DNA of 64,000 bases from Aurantiochytrium sp. KH105 (taxonomy: Eukaryota; Sar; Bigyra; Thraustochytrida; Thraustochytriidae): assembly GCA_003116975.1 (NCBI GenBank), contig BGKB01000077.1:383687-447686 (forward strand). Direction: 5' to 3'. The notes beneath the pieces are model-generated. The model was given only the letters and a program-made list of their open reading frames with translations. It searched no databases and had not been told where the DNA came from. Shown piece by piece: positions 19,228 to 28,803 of the stretch. The translations under genes and the position numbers were made by a program. Positions within the stretch are counted from its first letter, which is position 1, and each line of letters opens with the position of its first letter.

Positions 19228-21222
19228 CTAGATCTCGACTGCGTCGCCCGGAGCGCAAGGGAGGAAAGCCGGAGCGAGGGGAAGGCGGTGCTCGCGTGTG
19301 TATACGCCGCAATTGAGGAAACAGGGGGCCTGGCCGTGCTGGTACGCGGCGCTCGAGGCGCAACACGGCGAGGTGCTCCAGGCAACGCGAACGGCGTGAA
19401 TTTCCTCATTACGAGAAAGACCGTCCAGAATGAGAGAGGTTCGCGAAGTGCCAAGCGACACGTTCTTGACCGTGTGCCATTTGAAGTCGTCTTCAACGCC
19501 ATGAAGAGAAGTGCGAGATTTTGAACCAGGCGCATGATCATCGCAGACCCGGCTGCCGGTCGAGTCCTTGCGCCAGACGCGACAGAGGCACGATGCCCGC
19601 GCGCCTGTGCAGAACTCAATGTTGGCATTTGGAAGAACACGCGACGACTCAGGCTCGATGACAAGGGCGTCGTCCTTTGCCAATTCGTCGAGCGCCAGCG
19701 CAAGGCGGCCGCTCGATGATTTCACGCACTGCTGGGCATGAGGAGGATTAAGTTGCCCAATCTCGGAAAAGTTGTAGGCAAGAGATCCAACAGCAAGTAC
19801 AGCTCGTGCAGCAAAACGACGCTTGTTCCGAGGATGAATCAAACCCATGTAAACGGGCGCCGCACCATACAGCCACTCCCCGTCAATTGCCTCAAACCAG
19901 TACGATGGGAGCATTACACGGGGACGAGCATTGATGCAATCAGGTTGAGGCTTAAAGTCATCCATTGCAGTGGTGGAGGGGACACAACAGCCAGCCTTGA
20001 CACAGGCCTTTTGGTTGGGCCACGGCTCGCCTAGATCGTGTCCGTGGGCAATGGCGACATTGGGAAGAGCGTTCGCCACTTCCATTTGAGCACTACGCAT
20101 CGCAGCCATGTTCTCCGGTTTGCCCTCGTCCGTGCCGCCCGCCAGGGAATAAATAACAAAAGGAAATTCCGCGGACGTTGTGCCAGGCGTCACTGCCCAT
20201 AAAGAGCGCCAGGCGTCCACCATTTGGTGGAGAGAACACGCATAGCCGCGCTTTTGCGCAATGCTTCCGGCGACCTCGCGCACATTGTTTTCGCCCTGAT
20301 ACCAGATAGCACCGGTGATTGTGGTATTCACAAAGGGAGCAACGAGGCCGTTGAAAAGATCGGCATCGGTTTCGGATCGTGAGATATCAGCGCAGCCGTC
20401 GAGAGTGCCTCGAGGAGACCAACGTTGTACCTGCGTTCCACCGATGGCGCTGAAGATGAGACCGATCGGAAGGTTGCGGGTCTCTTCAGAGCCGGCAAGC
20501 TTTCTTCGTAGCTCCAATCCAAAATATATACAGGTCGAGCTTAGTGCCATCAATGCCTTGGACTCAGCGCCAAGTTGTTGCCAGCGATCATACTGCATTT
20601 TCTTGCGCATTATGTAATCGGGCTGCGCGGAAGTGTGGCCTGCTGGGCTGTTTGGCATGAGCGTGACGCCAAGGATGCGAAGCAGACTTCCATTTTGCCC
20701 TGCGAACGTGGCGTTCCGAAGGTCGTCGCGCACAGTGCGAAACGAAAATGTGTTTTTGATCCCCAAAGCCATGTTGGACTGGCCGCTGCAAAACCACACG
20801 TCGCCGAAAGCGACATTGTGCAGCGAGACATTGCCTGCCGAGGCAGAAATCAATTCAATACGAAATCCCGTGTCCCCATGAGGCGCAAACGGTGGCAGGG
20901 CGTGACGCCATGTTTGCCCTCCCTGTGCGATATCTACTGCGCTTTCGTGCAAGAGAACCTCGTCTGACTCGCGCACAACCCGGATCAACGCGTCTTGCGC
21001 ATCACTCCGGGTCGCGAGCGGGCCATACACGACCGCTCGTTTGGGGGCGCACTGTAAGACCATGTCGTGCGTAAATGTCGTAGCGAACCCCGTCAGAGTC
21101 TGGTCTCTTTCACCCTGCGCGAAAAAGGCATTCTGTTGCACATCCTTTTTTGCAGACTTTGCCGTGGCCGCGATCACGAGCAAGAGACAGACCGCAGTCG
21201 TCAATAATCTCTTCACGATCAT
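19228..21222 (-). CDS. SIAE: Secreted sialate O-acetylesterase-like SGNH hydrolase
   Basis: 664 residues from the ATG at 21222. It starts with a clear signal peptide (MIVKRLLTTAVCLLLVIAATA). The nucleophile motif GDVWFCSGQSNM places the presumed catalytic Ser at 149, and the block AIWYQGENN supplies the oxyanion Gly/Asn. HDLGEPW and IHPRNK carry the late Asp/His region seen in sialate 9-O-acetylesterases. Several N-x-S/T sites suit a secreted or lysosomal enzyme. Family members remove O-acetyl groups from sialic acids, and microbial relatives act on acetylated xylan or other sugars, so the true substrate may not be sialic acid. The open frame begins at 21300, but the signal peptide fixes the start at 21222. 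Confidence 0.88.
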   Translation of the reverse strand: MIVKRLLTTAVCLLLVIAATAKSAKKDVQQNAFFAQGERDQTLTGFATTFTHDMVLQCAPKRAVVYGPLATRSDAQDALIRVVRESDEVLLHESAVDIAQGGQTWRHALPPFAPHGDTGFRIELISASAGNVSLHNVAFGDVWFCSGQSNMALGIKNTFSFRTVRDDLRNATFAGQNGSLLRILGVTLMPNSPAGHTSAQPDYIMRKKMQYDRWQQLGAESKALMALSSTCIYFGLELRRKLAGSEETRNLPIGLIFSAIGGTQVQRWSPRGTLDGCADISRSETDADLFNGLVAPFVNTTITGAIWYQGENNVREVAGSIAQKRGYACSLHQMVDAWRSLWAVTPGTTSAEFPFVIYSLAGGTDEGKPENMAAMRSAQMEVANALPNVAIAHGHDLGEPWPNQKACVKAGCCVPSTTAMDDFKPQPDCINARPRVMLPSYWFEAIDGEWLYGAAPVYMGLIHPRNKRRFAARAVLAVGSLAYNFSEIGQLNPPHAQQCVKSSSGRLALALDELAKDDALVIEPESSRVLPNANIEFCTGARASCLCRVWRKDSTGSRVCDDHAPGSKSRTSLHGVEDDFKWHTVKNVSLGTSRTSLILDGLSRNEEIHAVRVAWSTSPCCASSAAYQHGQAPCFLNCGVYTREHRLPLAPAFLPCAPGDAVEI

Positions 21223-21819
21223 CGTCCGTCCTCGAACAGATGAATGGATGGATGAACGAATGAATGAATAAATTATCGCGCAAAAACTCCCCTCTCCCAA
21301 GCCTCCCCTCCGGTCACCTCCGAGTCGAATCCCCTGACAGTGAGTCCACTATCTATCTTCCTGAGAGTGAGCACGGGTCAGGCTGTCAAGACACCGCTTG
21401 CTCGCTTTTGCTCGCTTTTGCTCGCCAGCAACGACGTGGTTCGCAACCACACCCGACGCCCGACGACCGCCGCCGCGTGATGAAGGGACGGTGCGTGGAA
21501 GGGAGGTTTCGCGTGCAAGCCCCGCTCCGTCGTGCCGCGCGGCGCTACTCGAGGAGGATCTGGCAACGACCGGCTCGAGCTCAAGCGGCAGCGGCAGGCA
21601 GCTCGGGAGCGTTCGTGAGTTGGGTTTCTACGCGTTTCTACGAGTTGTTGTTGCAGGAAATGTCAAGTAGCAGTTCTTCATAATCGACATTACAGCGTCG
21701 AAAGGAGTGGCGCACGCGCGAGCGAGAGGGCACAGAGCAGACGGACGCCGAGAGCGACGGAGACCAGCGACGAGCAGGGGTCGTGCAGCGCGCAAAGTCG
21801 GGCGAATCGAGAAAACACA
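21223..21819. other. Divergent promoter between the esterase and P5C reductase genes
   Basis: 597 bp shared by two divergently transcribed genes. A GAATGAATGGATGGATGA-type repeat (about 21241-21269, noncoding) lies just upstream of the esterase ATG, and a TTGCTCGCTTT duplication lies at about 21399-21422. No gene is recognised. Confidence 0.5.
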
Positions 21820-22743
21820 ATGATCAAGACGCTATCAGAGGTCCGCGTCGGGTTCATCGGCTGCGGCATGATGGCCACCGCGCTCATGGCAGGCTTCGAG
21901 GCCAAGGGCGTCGTGGACGTGGCGCGCATGTGCGGAAGCTGCAAATCGCAGTGCACCGTGGACAGAGTCGGCAAGCTCGGCGTGCCAGTGTACACGGAAA
22001 ATGTCAAGGTCGTGGCCCAGAGCGACGTCATCTTTTTGTCCGTGAAACCATACGTGCTGCCGCACGTGCTCGAGGAGATTCGCGACACTGTGACCAAGGA
22101 GAAGCTCGTCGTTTCGATCGCCGCTGGTGTCACGATTGGTGCCATGGAAAACGTTTTGCCCGAGGGCTCGCGTCTCATCCGTGTCATGCCCAACACCCCA
22201 TGCAGCGTTGGTGCTGCGGCGTCTGCCTATGTCAAGGGCACGCATGCTACCGAGGACGACATGGCTTTGGTCGGTGAGCTGATGACAGCAGTTGGTCTGG
22301 CGATTCCCTGTGCCGAAAAGGATCTCAATGCCGTGACGGGTCTCACCGGCTCAGGTCCGGCCTATGTTTTCTTGATGATTGAGGCCCTTGCGGACGGTGC
22401 CGTCCGTGCGGGTCTCCCGCGGGCAATGGCCCTGAAGATGGCTGCCCAAATGGTCAAGGGCGCCGCGCAAATGGCTGTGGAGACCGGCCTGCACCCTGGT
22501 GTGCTCAAGGATCAGGTTTGCAGTCCTGGCGGTACGTTCAATTTATTTTTCTTGTTTGGCCAAGCCATCCACCACTGACGTTTTCACCTCTAACTTTGCT
22601 TGCGTGCATCATTCTCTTCGTGGATTGTCACAGGTACCACGATCGCTGGCGTCGAGGCTCTTGAGAAAGGCAACTTTCGTGCCACCGTCATGAGCGCCGT
22701 GACGAGTGCCAAGGCCCGTGCTGACGAGCTTTCCAAGCAGTAG
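21820..22743 (+). CDS. P5CR: Pyrroline-5-carboxylate reductase (two exons)
   Basis: Exon 1 is 21820-22531 and exon 2 is 22634-22743; the 102-bp intron is 22532-22633. Joined, they give 273 residues, the usual size. The N-terminal Rossmann fold has GFIGCGMMATAL, then SVKPYVLP, SIAAGVTI, RVMPNTPC and the dimerisation/substrate region LTGSGPAYVFLMIEALADGA. The intron interrupts the family signature: exon 1 ends ..DQVCSPG plus the first base of the next Gly, and exon 2 resumes GTTIAGVEALEKGNF. Without splicing the frame hits a stop soon after 22560. The enzyme reduces pyrroline-5-carboxylate to proline with NAD(P)H, the last step of proline synthesis. The start context is ACACAATGA. It lies divergent from the esterase gene. 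Confidence 0.96.
22532..22633 (+). other. Intron of the P5C reductase gene
   Basis: 102 bp, donor GTACGT, acceptor TCACAG, with CTAAC about 40 bases before the acceptor. The boundaries are fixed by the conserved SPGGTTIAG motif that reads across the junction. Confidence 0.93.
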
Positions 22744-23228
22744 GAGCTCACTCTCAATGAGTGCCACCCTCGTTAGACCCTGCATAGATCAGTTGTTAGA
22801 TCATGTTTCTCATTCCTCTCTCGTCCCAGCTTGAGCCTTTGACGAAGGGTCTGCCTTTTCGCATGATCACTGGTTTATCGCTTCCCCAGAAATCCATCTT
22901 GCGACAACAAATTGTTTTTTTTTTCCACTTTACTTCTCTCGATTTCTACTTTGTCGAACGTGAAAAAACTTGAACTTGAACTTGAAGGGAAAGTGAGGTA
23001 TAAGGCGTGGCAAGGCGCAAAAGAGGAAAGATTTTTACCCGGCAAAGCGGCGCGCGGCGCAGCACGAGGGGCGCAAGTCGAGGCAGCGCGACCCGGCGCG
23101 AAGCAGCGCAGGCGGCAGTTCTTTATCCACGGAACGCCACGCCCGCTCGCTCGCTCGCTCACCTGCAAGTCAACGAGGACTTTGGTTCGGTTGCTTCCTC
23201 GCGCAGAGAAACTCAAAAGAAGAAGGCG
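22744..23228. other. Intergenic region before the TTC39-GOLD gene
   Basis: 485 bp. It contains a T-rich tract at 22914-22924 and three tandem ACTTGA units at 22970-22987, which also occur near 27480. No coding region is supported upstream of 23229, although the frame is open from 23007. Confidence 0.5.
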
Positions 23229-25676
23229 ATGAGCTCACCCGACGAAGCACAGAACGCCGGCGAGAATGAGGACGTGGCGATCAAGGCATGGCGCGAAGAC
23301 ATGGCCAAGATGCAGATGGGAACGACGATGCTCTTTACGAATGATTTTGGGGGCGCAGAGTCAGTTTTCTCGAGCGGAATGCGAAATGAGCGACCTGCCG
23401 AGATCCTCAAGCAGGAGGGTGTCAGGGATCTCCGGGGCGCCTTCGCGCTCCAATATGCGCTGGTCTCCGTGATTAAGGGCGTCGCCTCCCTCGCCAACGA
23501 CCAGCTTGACGAATGCTTGCAGCGACTTTGGTTCGCTGAGCAGCTCGCAGCAGAAGACTCGGACTGGCTCGGCAAAAGCGTCGTTCGTGGCATTTGCACC
23601 TTGGTTGGAGGTGTTGTGCAATGCTTGCAGCACTCCTTTGTCTCGGGCGTCTTTAATGTGTGCAAGTCCTGGATGTGGATCAAAGTGCTCAAGAATGAGG
23701 CGGTGGAGTTTCAGGGCAAGGAACGCGAGGTGGTTCGTTCCTGCGCGCTGCTCACCCTCGGGATCTTCAACATTCTGCTCAGCCTCTTGCCCACATCCAT
23801 GCTCAAGGCCGCTTCGCTGCTAAGCGGATTCGCCGGCGATCGCGACATTGGCCTCGATATGCTCAAAGACTGCTGGAAGGAAGAAGGCATGTTTGCACCC
23901 TGGGCTGCGCTCGTGTGGGCTGCCTTTAATGTGGACACGAAGAGCTTTCTGGACGAACCGCTCTCGAAGACCGATAGCGAGACTTGCGATGAAATCTTTG
24001 CCTGGGCAAGCGAAAAGTATCCCACGTCTGTATTTTTCAGTGGCATCGAGGCTGACTTCGAGGCGATCAGGAAGAACGTTGATCTCGCCATCGTTATCAT
24101 CGATCGCGCTGCGCCCTTTGCTGGTGAGCTCAAGGCGCTCGAGTGGGCCCTCAACTACAAACGTGGCGTCTACGAGCTCACCAAGCTCAATTTTGCACGC
24201 GCGGCCGTCTACTTTGAGGAAAGCCTTCAGGTCTATGTGCGGGTGGGGCGTCGCAGTATGGTTCCCTTTATGGCAATCTACAGCGCGCTCTGCTACCACG
24301 TCGTTGCTCATGTGAAGAACCGCGCCGAGCTTGCGCAGGACGAGATTGATCTTGCCGAGGAGGCCCTCTTGGAGGACGATAGTGCCGAGGACGACGACGA
24401 AGATCTTCATCTTAATGGCCATCATGTGCACCAAATCGACGAGGTTGGGACCAACAAAGACACTGAGAATCTGGATGCCTTGAGCCCTGGTGCCGAGACA
24501 AACGCGCATGACGAGGCCGAGAGCGAGAAGGCAAGCAACAACCTCGACAATGTCGGAGGTGTCGACATCGGCGACGATTCAGACGAGGAGGACGAGCACG
24601 ATGCTAGCGCAGATATAGACCCCATCGAGGACATGGACGCGGCTACAGCAGCGGCGCACTCGGAAGAAATGCTCTGCCTGGTGGAGAACTATCGCGCCAT
24701 GAAGAAGGACAACTGGGGCCGTCAAGACGAATGGGCCTTCGACGTGTACAAAGAATATCACGAGACTCTTGAGGCCGAAACTGGTGCGGGGGAGTCAGAC
24801 GCGTCGCTGCCACGAGAACCCTGGCCGCTGCTCGACATTGTCGAAAGCATGATCTGGCGCATGCGGTGCACGCGCTGGATGGAGGAAGCGAACACGGTGG
24901 AAATGCTGGCACTTCTTCAGCAGGACGAGACAGAGCGCGAACCGGATTTTGACGACCAGATCCGCGTCTGCGCCTGCTTTGCGCAAGTTCTGCTGGAGCG
25001 CAACCAGACCGAACCTGCGCTCGAGTGGTGCGATCGCGGTCTGGCGCTCGAGTCCTCGTTGAGCCCGCAGGGTCGAGAAGCGGGCTACGCTTTGATGCTG
25101 CACTATCTGCGCGCTCTCAACATGTACCAGCGCGGTCAGCTTCTCGCGGCGCGCCATTCGCTCAACACGGTCGAGGCGGCCGACAAAACAAATTCGTGGA
25201 TTTACCATTACATTATGTTCAAGAGCAACATCCTAAAAAAACTCGTGGCTGCCGCGTGGGAAAAAGTCGAGTACGCCACGGTATCTGTGCCTGCTGGAGG
25301 CGCGCATAGCGACGTCGTGCGCATCACGGCTCCTGGTCAGCTCGTCGCGTGGGAGTGGGCGTGCCTGAAGTTTGACGTCCAATTTTCGGCCATGTTCCGT
25401 CCGGCCGAGGATGAAGACGGGGCCGAGGGCGAGGGCGCCGAGGGCGTCATGATTTTTTCCACAATCGAACGCCACAGCGAAGAGGATGGGCCACACGTGG
25501 GCTTCTTCGTTGCGCCGCGGTGCGGTGAGGTCATTTTTGAATGGGATAACCGATTCAGCTTCATGCGTTCCAAGTCGATCGAGTACCGTCTTAGTACGCT
25601 TGCTCCTGACGAGCATGAGTTCCCGCCCTCTGCCTCGGGCAGCCATTCGATGCACAATCATCTCAGCCTCTCCTAG
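23229..25676 (+). CDS. TTC39/Iml2-family protein with a C-terminal GOLD-like domain
   Basis: 815 residues from the ATG at 23229, which follows an A-rich leader. The N-terminal part matches the TTC39/Iml2 (DUF3808) family: an early conserved block around MGTTMLFTNDFGGAESVF, a helical segment with CTLVGGVVQCLQHSFVSG, LLTLGIFNILLSLLP and TPR-like helices (ALEWALNYKRGVYELTKLNFARAAVYFEES, here only for its A-x-Y-F end). The central 410-480 region is acidic. A second TPR-like part ends near 680. The last 140 residues look like a GOLD domain: VSVPAGGAHSDVVRITAPGQ, then LVAWEWACLKFDVQF, HVGFFVAPRCGEVIFEWDN and RSKSIEYRL, as in Sec14-like and TMED proteins. Yeast Iml2 is linked to lipid droplets and inclusion-body clearance, and GOLD domains act in membrane trafficking. 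The combined role is inferred. Confidence 0.84.
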   Translation: MSSPDEAQNAGENEDVAIKAWREDMAKMQMGTTMLFTNDFGGAESVFSSGMRNERPAEILKQEGVRDLRGAFALQYALVSVIKGVASLANDQLDECLQRLWFAEQLAAEDSDWLGKSVVRGICTLVGGVVQCLQHSFVSGVFNVCKSWMWIKVLKNEAVEFQGKEREVVRSCALLTLGIFNILLSLLPTSMLKAASLLSGFAGDRDIGLDMLKDCWKEEGMFAPWAALVWAAFNVDTKSFLDEPLSKTDSETCDEIFAWASEKYPTSVFFSGIEADFEAIRKNVDLAIVIIDRAAPFAGELKALEWALNYKRGVYELTKLNFARAAVYFEESLQVYVRVGRRSMVPFMAIYSALCYHVVAHVKNRAELAQDEIDLAEEALLEDDSAEDDDEDLHLNGHHVHQIDEVGTNKDTENLDALSPGAETNAHDEAESEKASNNLDNVGGVDIGDDSDEEDEHDASADIDPIEDMDAATAAAHSEEMLCLVENYRAMKKDNWGRQDEWAFDVYKEYHETLEAETGAGESDASLPREPWPLLDIVESMIWRMRCTRWMEEANTVEMLALLQQDETEREPDFDDQIRVCACFAQVLLERNQTEPALEWCDRGLALESSLSPQGREAGYALMLHYLRALNMYQRGQLLAARHSLNTVEAADKTNSWIYHYIMFKSNILKKLVAAAWEKVEYATVSVPAGGAHSDVVRITAPGQLVAWEWACLKFDVQFSAMFRPAEDEDGAEGEGAEGVMIFSTIERHSEEDGPHVGFFVAPRCGEVIFEWDNRFSFMRSKSIEYRLSTLAPDEHEFPPSASGSHSMHNHLSLS

Positions 25677-25822
25677 AAGGAGCATTTAGGTATTTCTGAG
25701 CGATCTTGTTTCTTTGTTCTCCGGAGAAAATTCTCTTGCTCTTGCTTTTTGTGATGTAAGCGTATAACATGCAAAGACCCGAACGTACATCTGCAATCAT
25801 GTCCGCATTTGGTTCGTCTATT

Positions 25823-26365
25823 CTACCCTCGTGAAAAAGCAGCAAAAGGTCCAGATCTCTTTGTGACGGCACCGCCAGTCCCACTCGCGGAACGCGAAGT
25901 ATCTTCAGCGGAGCGCTCAAGTTTGTTTGTCTCATTGATAGCTACCAGGATGTCGTGCATATTGGTCTCAAGCACGAGGCCGCCCATGACAATTTCGTCC
26001 AAGATATAGTGGACTTTGTCCGCGTGAAAAATGAGGTCGAGCTCGCACACGCTCTCAAAGCATTTGTCAAGCGTTTCGACGAAAACTTGGATCAGGTCCA
26101 AAATGCCAAGTTCGCTCTCGGTGTCTTCGCACGCAAAGACGAAGAACAGCGTTGCATAATGGCGGTAGATCAGCTTCGTACCCTTGCCCCAGGATCCGGA
26201 AAGGCTGTCGCCGGCCATAAAGTTACACACGTTGTCGGAGCGCTTGGACACCAAGAGAAAGATCTCTCGGATCAAGATTTGCTGCGTCGCCTCATCGACC
26301 GCCTCGTAGAACTTGACGCACCGCGGCTGTCCGTAGTTGTTGACGATGAAGATGCCCCGAATCAT
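25823..26365 (-). CDS. AP3S: AP-3 adaptor complex sigma subunit
   Basis: 180 residues from the ATG at 26365. It aligns over its length with AP-3 sigma: MIRGIFIVNNYGQPRCVKFY, then REIFLLVSKR, VCNFM, KLIYRHYATLFFVF, the invariant SELGILDLIQVFVETLDKCF, VCELDLIFH and VLETNMHDI. The internal VCNF segment and the longer C-terminus distinguish AP-3 sigma from the AP-1 and AP-2 sigma subunits. It is the small subunit of the heterotetramer that sorts cargo from endosomes or Golgi to lysosome-like organelles. The open frame upstream to 26839 lacks family similarity and is left out. The last about 25 residues (Ser/Thr/Gly-rich) extend past the family core. It converges with the TTC39-GOLD gene, only 146 bp apart. 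Confidence 0.95.
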   Translation of the reverse strand: MIRGIFIVNNYGQPRCVKFYEAVDEATQQILIREIFLLVSKRSDNVCNFMAGDSLSGSWGKGTKLIYRHYATLFFVFACEDTESELGILDLIQVFVETLDKCFESVCELDLIFHADKVHYILDEIVMGGLVLETNMHDILVAINETNKLERSAEDTSRSASGTGGAVTKRSGPFAAFSRG

Positions 26366-26927
26366 CCTGCCTGCTTGCGCGTGGAAAATAAGTAAACGCG
26401 TGTGTGCGTTGTGGGCGCGCTTGCTCGTTGGGAGCGTTTGCTGTAGAGCGCCAAGAGCAGCGACCGACCGACCGACTGGGACGCGCGCGACGCCGTTGCC
26501 AATCAGGATTGACTCCGAGCGAGCGAAAGAGAGGCGATCGAACGGCAGACATTTTGTATCTAATCGGTCTAAGTCGAAATAGGTCTCTTGAACAGAATTA
26601 ATTCCGGGATCATGGACGCAGACGTGACTTCTTTTGCCCTGGCGAGCTTCTTTTGTGAGCCTTTTCGCGCAGCGTCGCACAGCATCATGCCGGGCGCAAG
26701 TTGCTGCCTTGAAATGTCGATAGACGATTGTTGCCTTAAAGTACGTGTATACCTTGCTGAGCATGCTTCTGGAGGACAATTCGAAGATGGAGGGCTCCTC
26801 GTCATCTATGCTTGCGAGCATGGAAGGTCCAACAGACAACTGGCACAGTTCATTTGGCTGCTGTTAAAATCGAACAGATAAGAAGAGCGCTCTTCGGAGC
26901 AAACGTTGGGTCCACGAAGCGGGTGAC

Positions 26928-27000
26928 CGGCCGGCCAACTACTGCTTGGCCACAGGTCCGCTGATCGACGGCGGCCGGCCGATTGGGTAGGCCGGCCGGA
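26928..27000. repeat. GGCCGGCC/CCGGCCGG cluster
   Basis: The palindromic word GGCCGG occurs repeatedly within 75 bp (near 26930, 26973, 26991) with paired CGGTTGG words after it. It could form cruciform structures or be a binding-site cluster. No coding region overlaps it. Confidence 0.6.
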
Positions 27001-27378
27001 TGGTCGGTTGGTTAGTCAATCAGTTGACAGACAGCTGATGATGCGAGGACCTCGGGTTTCCACCTTGTCAACGGGTAGCAAGAAATACGCTTCGCTGCAG
27101 CAACGCGTGCTTGTTGGCTCATCTCCTCATCACCGTGTCACTCCACTCCCGTCAGAGGTTGCCTTCGTTCGCGTCCTTTGATAAAGCTCATGCGCCTTGC
27201 GAAAACACACGAGCACACACACATACACTTGCCCTCGTCCGACCTGCCAGCGAAAAGCACTGTGGTTCCAAAGCGATGAAACGGTCGAGCCTTGGTTGTT
27301 TTGCAGACACGTCGTGCGTCCGTACGCCTACTGTTGACCCTACTCACGCGAGGCAGCTCTCTCCCCTTAAAAATTAAT

Positions 27379-27383
<5 letters not shown>

Positions 27384-27411
<28 letters not shown>
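27384..27411. repeat. (CT)n microsatellite
   Basis: About fourteen uninterrupted CT units in noncoding DNA. Confidence 0.9.
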
Positions 27412-27417
<6 letters not shown>

Positions 27418-27548
27418 AGCCCGCTTCACTCTCGTCCTGGACCCAACACGCTGCAGTGCATGCATGAACCCCGCGTTGAACTTGAACTTGAACTTGGAAA
27501 ACGAGCAAATTCAACGGACTAAAAAATCGATACGTGTCTTGTGCGGCC

Positions 27549-28107
27549 TCAAGCATCCTCTTCTCCCTCGTCGCTAGCGAGTTCTATAAGGTCATCTTCG
27601 CGCAGCAGCTCCAGCGTGCAGCTTCCGAGTTCGCGTGTCATCTCACATCTCGGCGCCGACGCTGCAGTGCCGCTCCGCTGGCAACGGCTACGAGCCAAAA
27701 CCGAACTCGCTGAGGGAGGCTGCGGGAGAACAAATGCTGCGCGTCCGTTGAGGAAACACGCTTCTTATCCCTCCTGAAAGTCCCCAGTGGTAATAAGAGG
27801 CTTATCCGCGAGGAAATGACCCCCGGACGACCGGTAGGCAAAACAAGACTCTCCAGAGCGCACGAGACGTGGGCGCTCTGAGCCCATCGCGCCGAAGGAA
27901 CTCCAGTGCTGCAGGAGGAGCTTGAGAGGGGAGATACGTTAGAGGAGGGTCGCAGCTGGGCGCCTCAGTAGAAAGCAGTCGAGCGTACACTGAGAACATT
28001 GACGAGCCGCTACAGTCGATTTTCTCTGAACGTGTCGGAGGTAGAGACAAGTCGGCAGCCTGCACTGCCGTGCGAAAGAACACCGTGGGAGAATCGGGTG
28101 CGATCAT
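27549..28107 (-). other. Possible small protein-coding gene with an intron or frameshift
   Basis: On the minus strand a 101-codon frame begins with an ATG at 28107 and stops near 27802. In another minus frame a 72-codon stretch, open from 27764 to a TGA at 27549, ends in an acidic tail (LREDDLIELASDEGEEDA) that looks like protein. Between them lie a third open frame and a TTTCAG that could be an acceptor. I cannot place a canonical donor, so a joined gene is not supported. It may be a real gene with an intron, a decayed gene, or chance. No family is recognised. Confidence 0.22.
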
Positions 28108-28576
28108 CCTGGGACTTGAACGTTGAGCGAGGCCGTTGAGCTGTGCGAGTCAACTAATTAATTGGCGCCATCCCCAGGAAGAATCAGTGCAAGGCATGAA
28201 GGCAAAGCAACACAATAGCTTTGCTCGCAGTCAGGCAAAACGGTCATTTGAAAGGTGCAAAGGCAAGGCAAGGGTCAGCGTCCGCCAGAAATCAAGCAGC
28301 AGACAGGCAATTCCGCTCGAGTATCGTGCGTGCCTGGCAGACTTGCTTCGTGCGTGCTCACGCTGGTGGACGGGTAAGTGCGACGCATTCCATTGCGCGA
28401 CAATACACGCGACAGCGCAGGGTGCTGCTCAAGGGGAGGGCACCACGTCGGTGACATCAGCAACGAACGAGAAGAGAGCGCGAGAGAGCGAGAGAGCGCG
28501 AGAGCGAGAGAGAGAGCGCCCTACGCTTTGTTTGTTGTCACCGCTGCACTTTAGTTGTTTCGCGCTCGAGGTCTGT

Positions 28577-28609
28577 ATGCATGCATGCATGCATGCATGC
28601 ATGCATGCA
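28577..28609. repeat. (ATGC)n microsatellite
   Basis: Eight ATGC units in noncoding DNA, about 195 bases upstream of the mastigoneme-like gene start. Confidence 0.9.
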
Positions 28610-28803
28610 CGCTTCTCAAAGATAAGATGTGCGACGATGGCGTTTTGGTTGCCATCATGCAAAATCACCCTCACTCGGCACTTGTATGAAATTCGAGGAC
28701 GAAATACTAACAAAGATGACATTTGTGTCCAAATACAGAAGCGTCGCCACGAACCTCAATTCGAAAAGCGAGCAAGCCAAAGAGTAAAAACAACAAGGTC
28801 AAA

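Larger units (their letters stand above)
26366..28803. other. Intergenic region between AP-3 sigma and the mastigoneme-like gene
   Basis: 2.4 kb between divergent genes. It holds a GGCCGGCC cluster (26928-27000), a (CT)n tract, three TTGAAC units at about 27478-27496, a weak coding candidate at 27549-28107 on the minus strand (listed separately), GAGA-rich repeats at 28480-28520 and an (ATGC)n tract. Open frames crossing the repeats are not credible. Confidence 0.5.
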
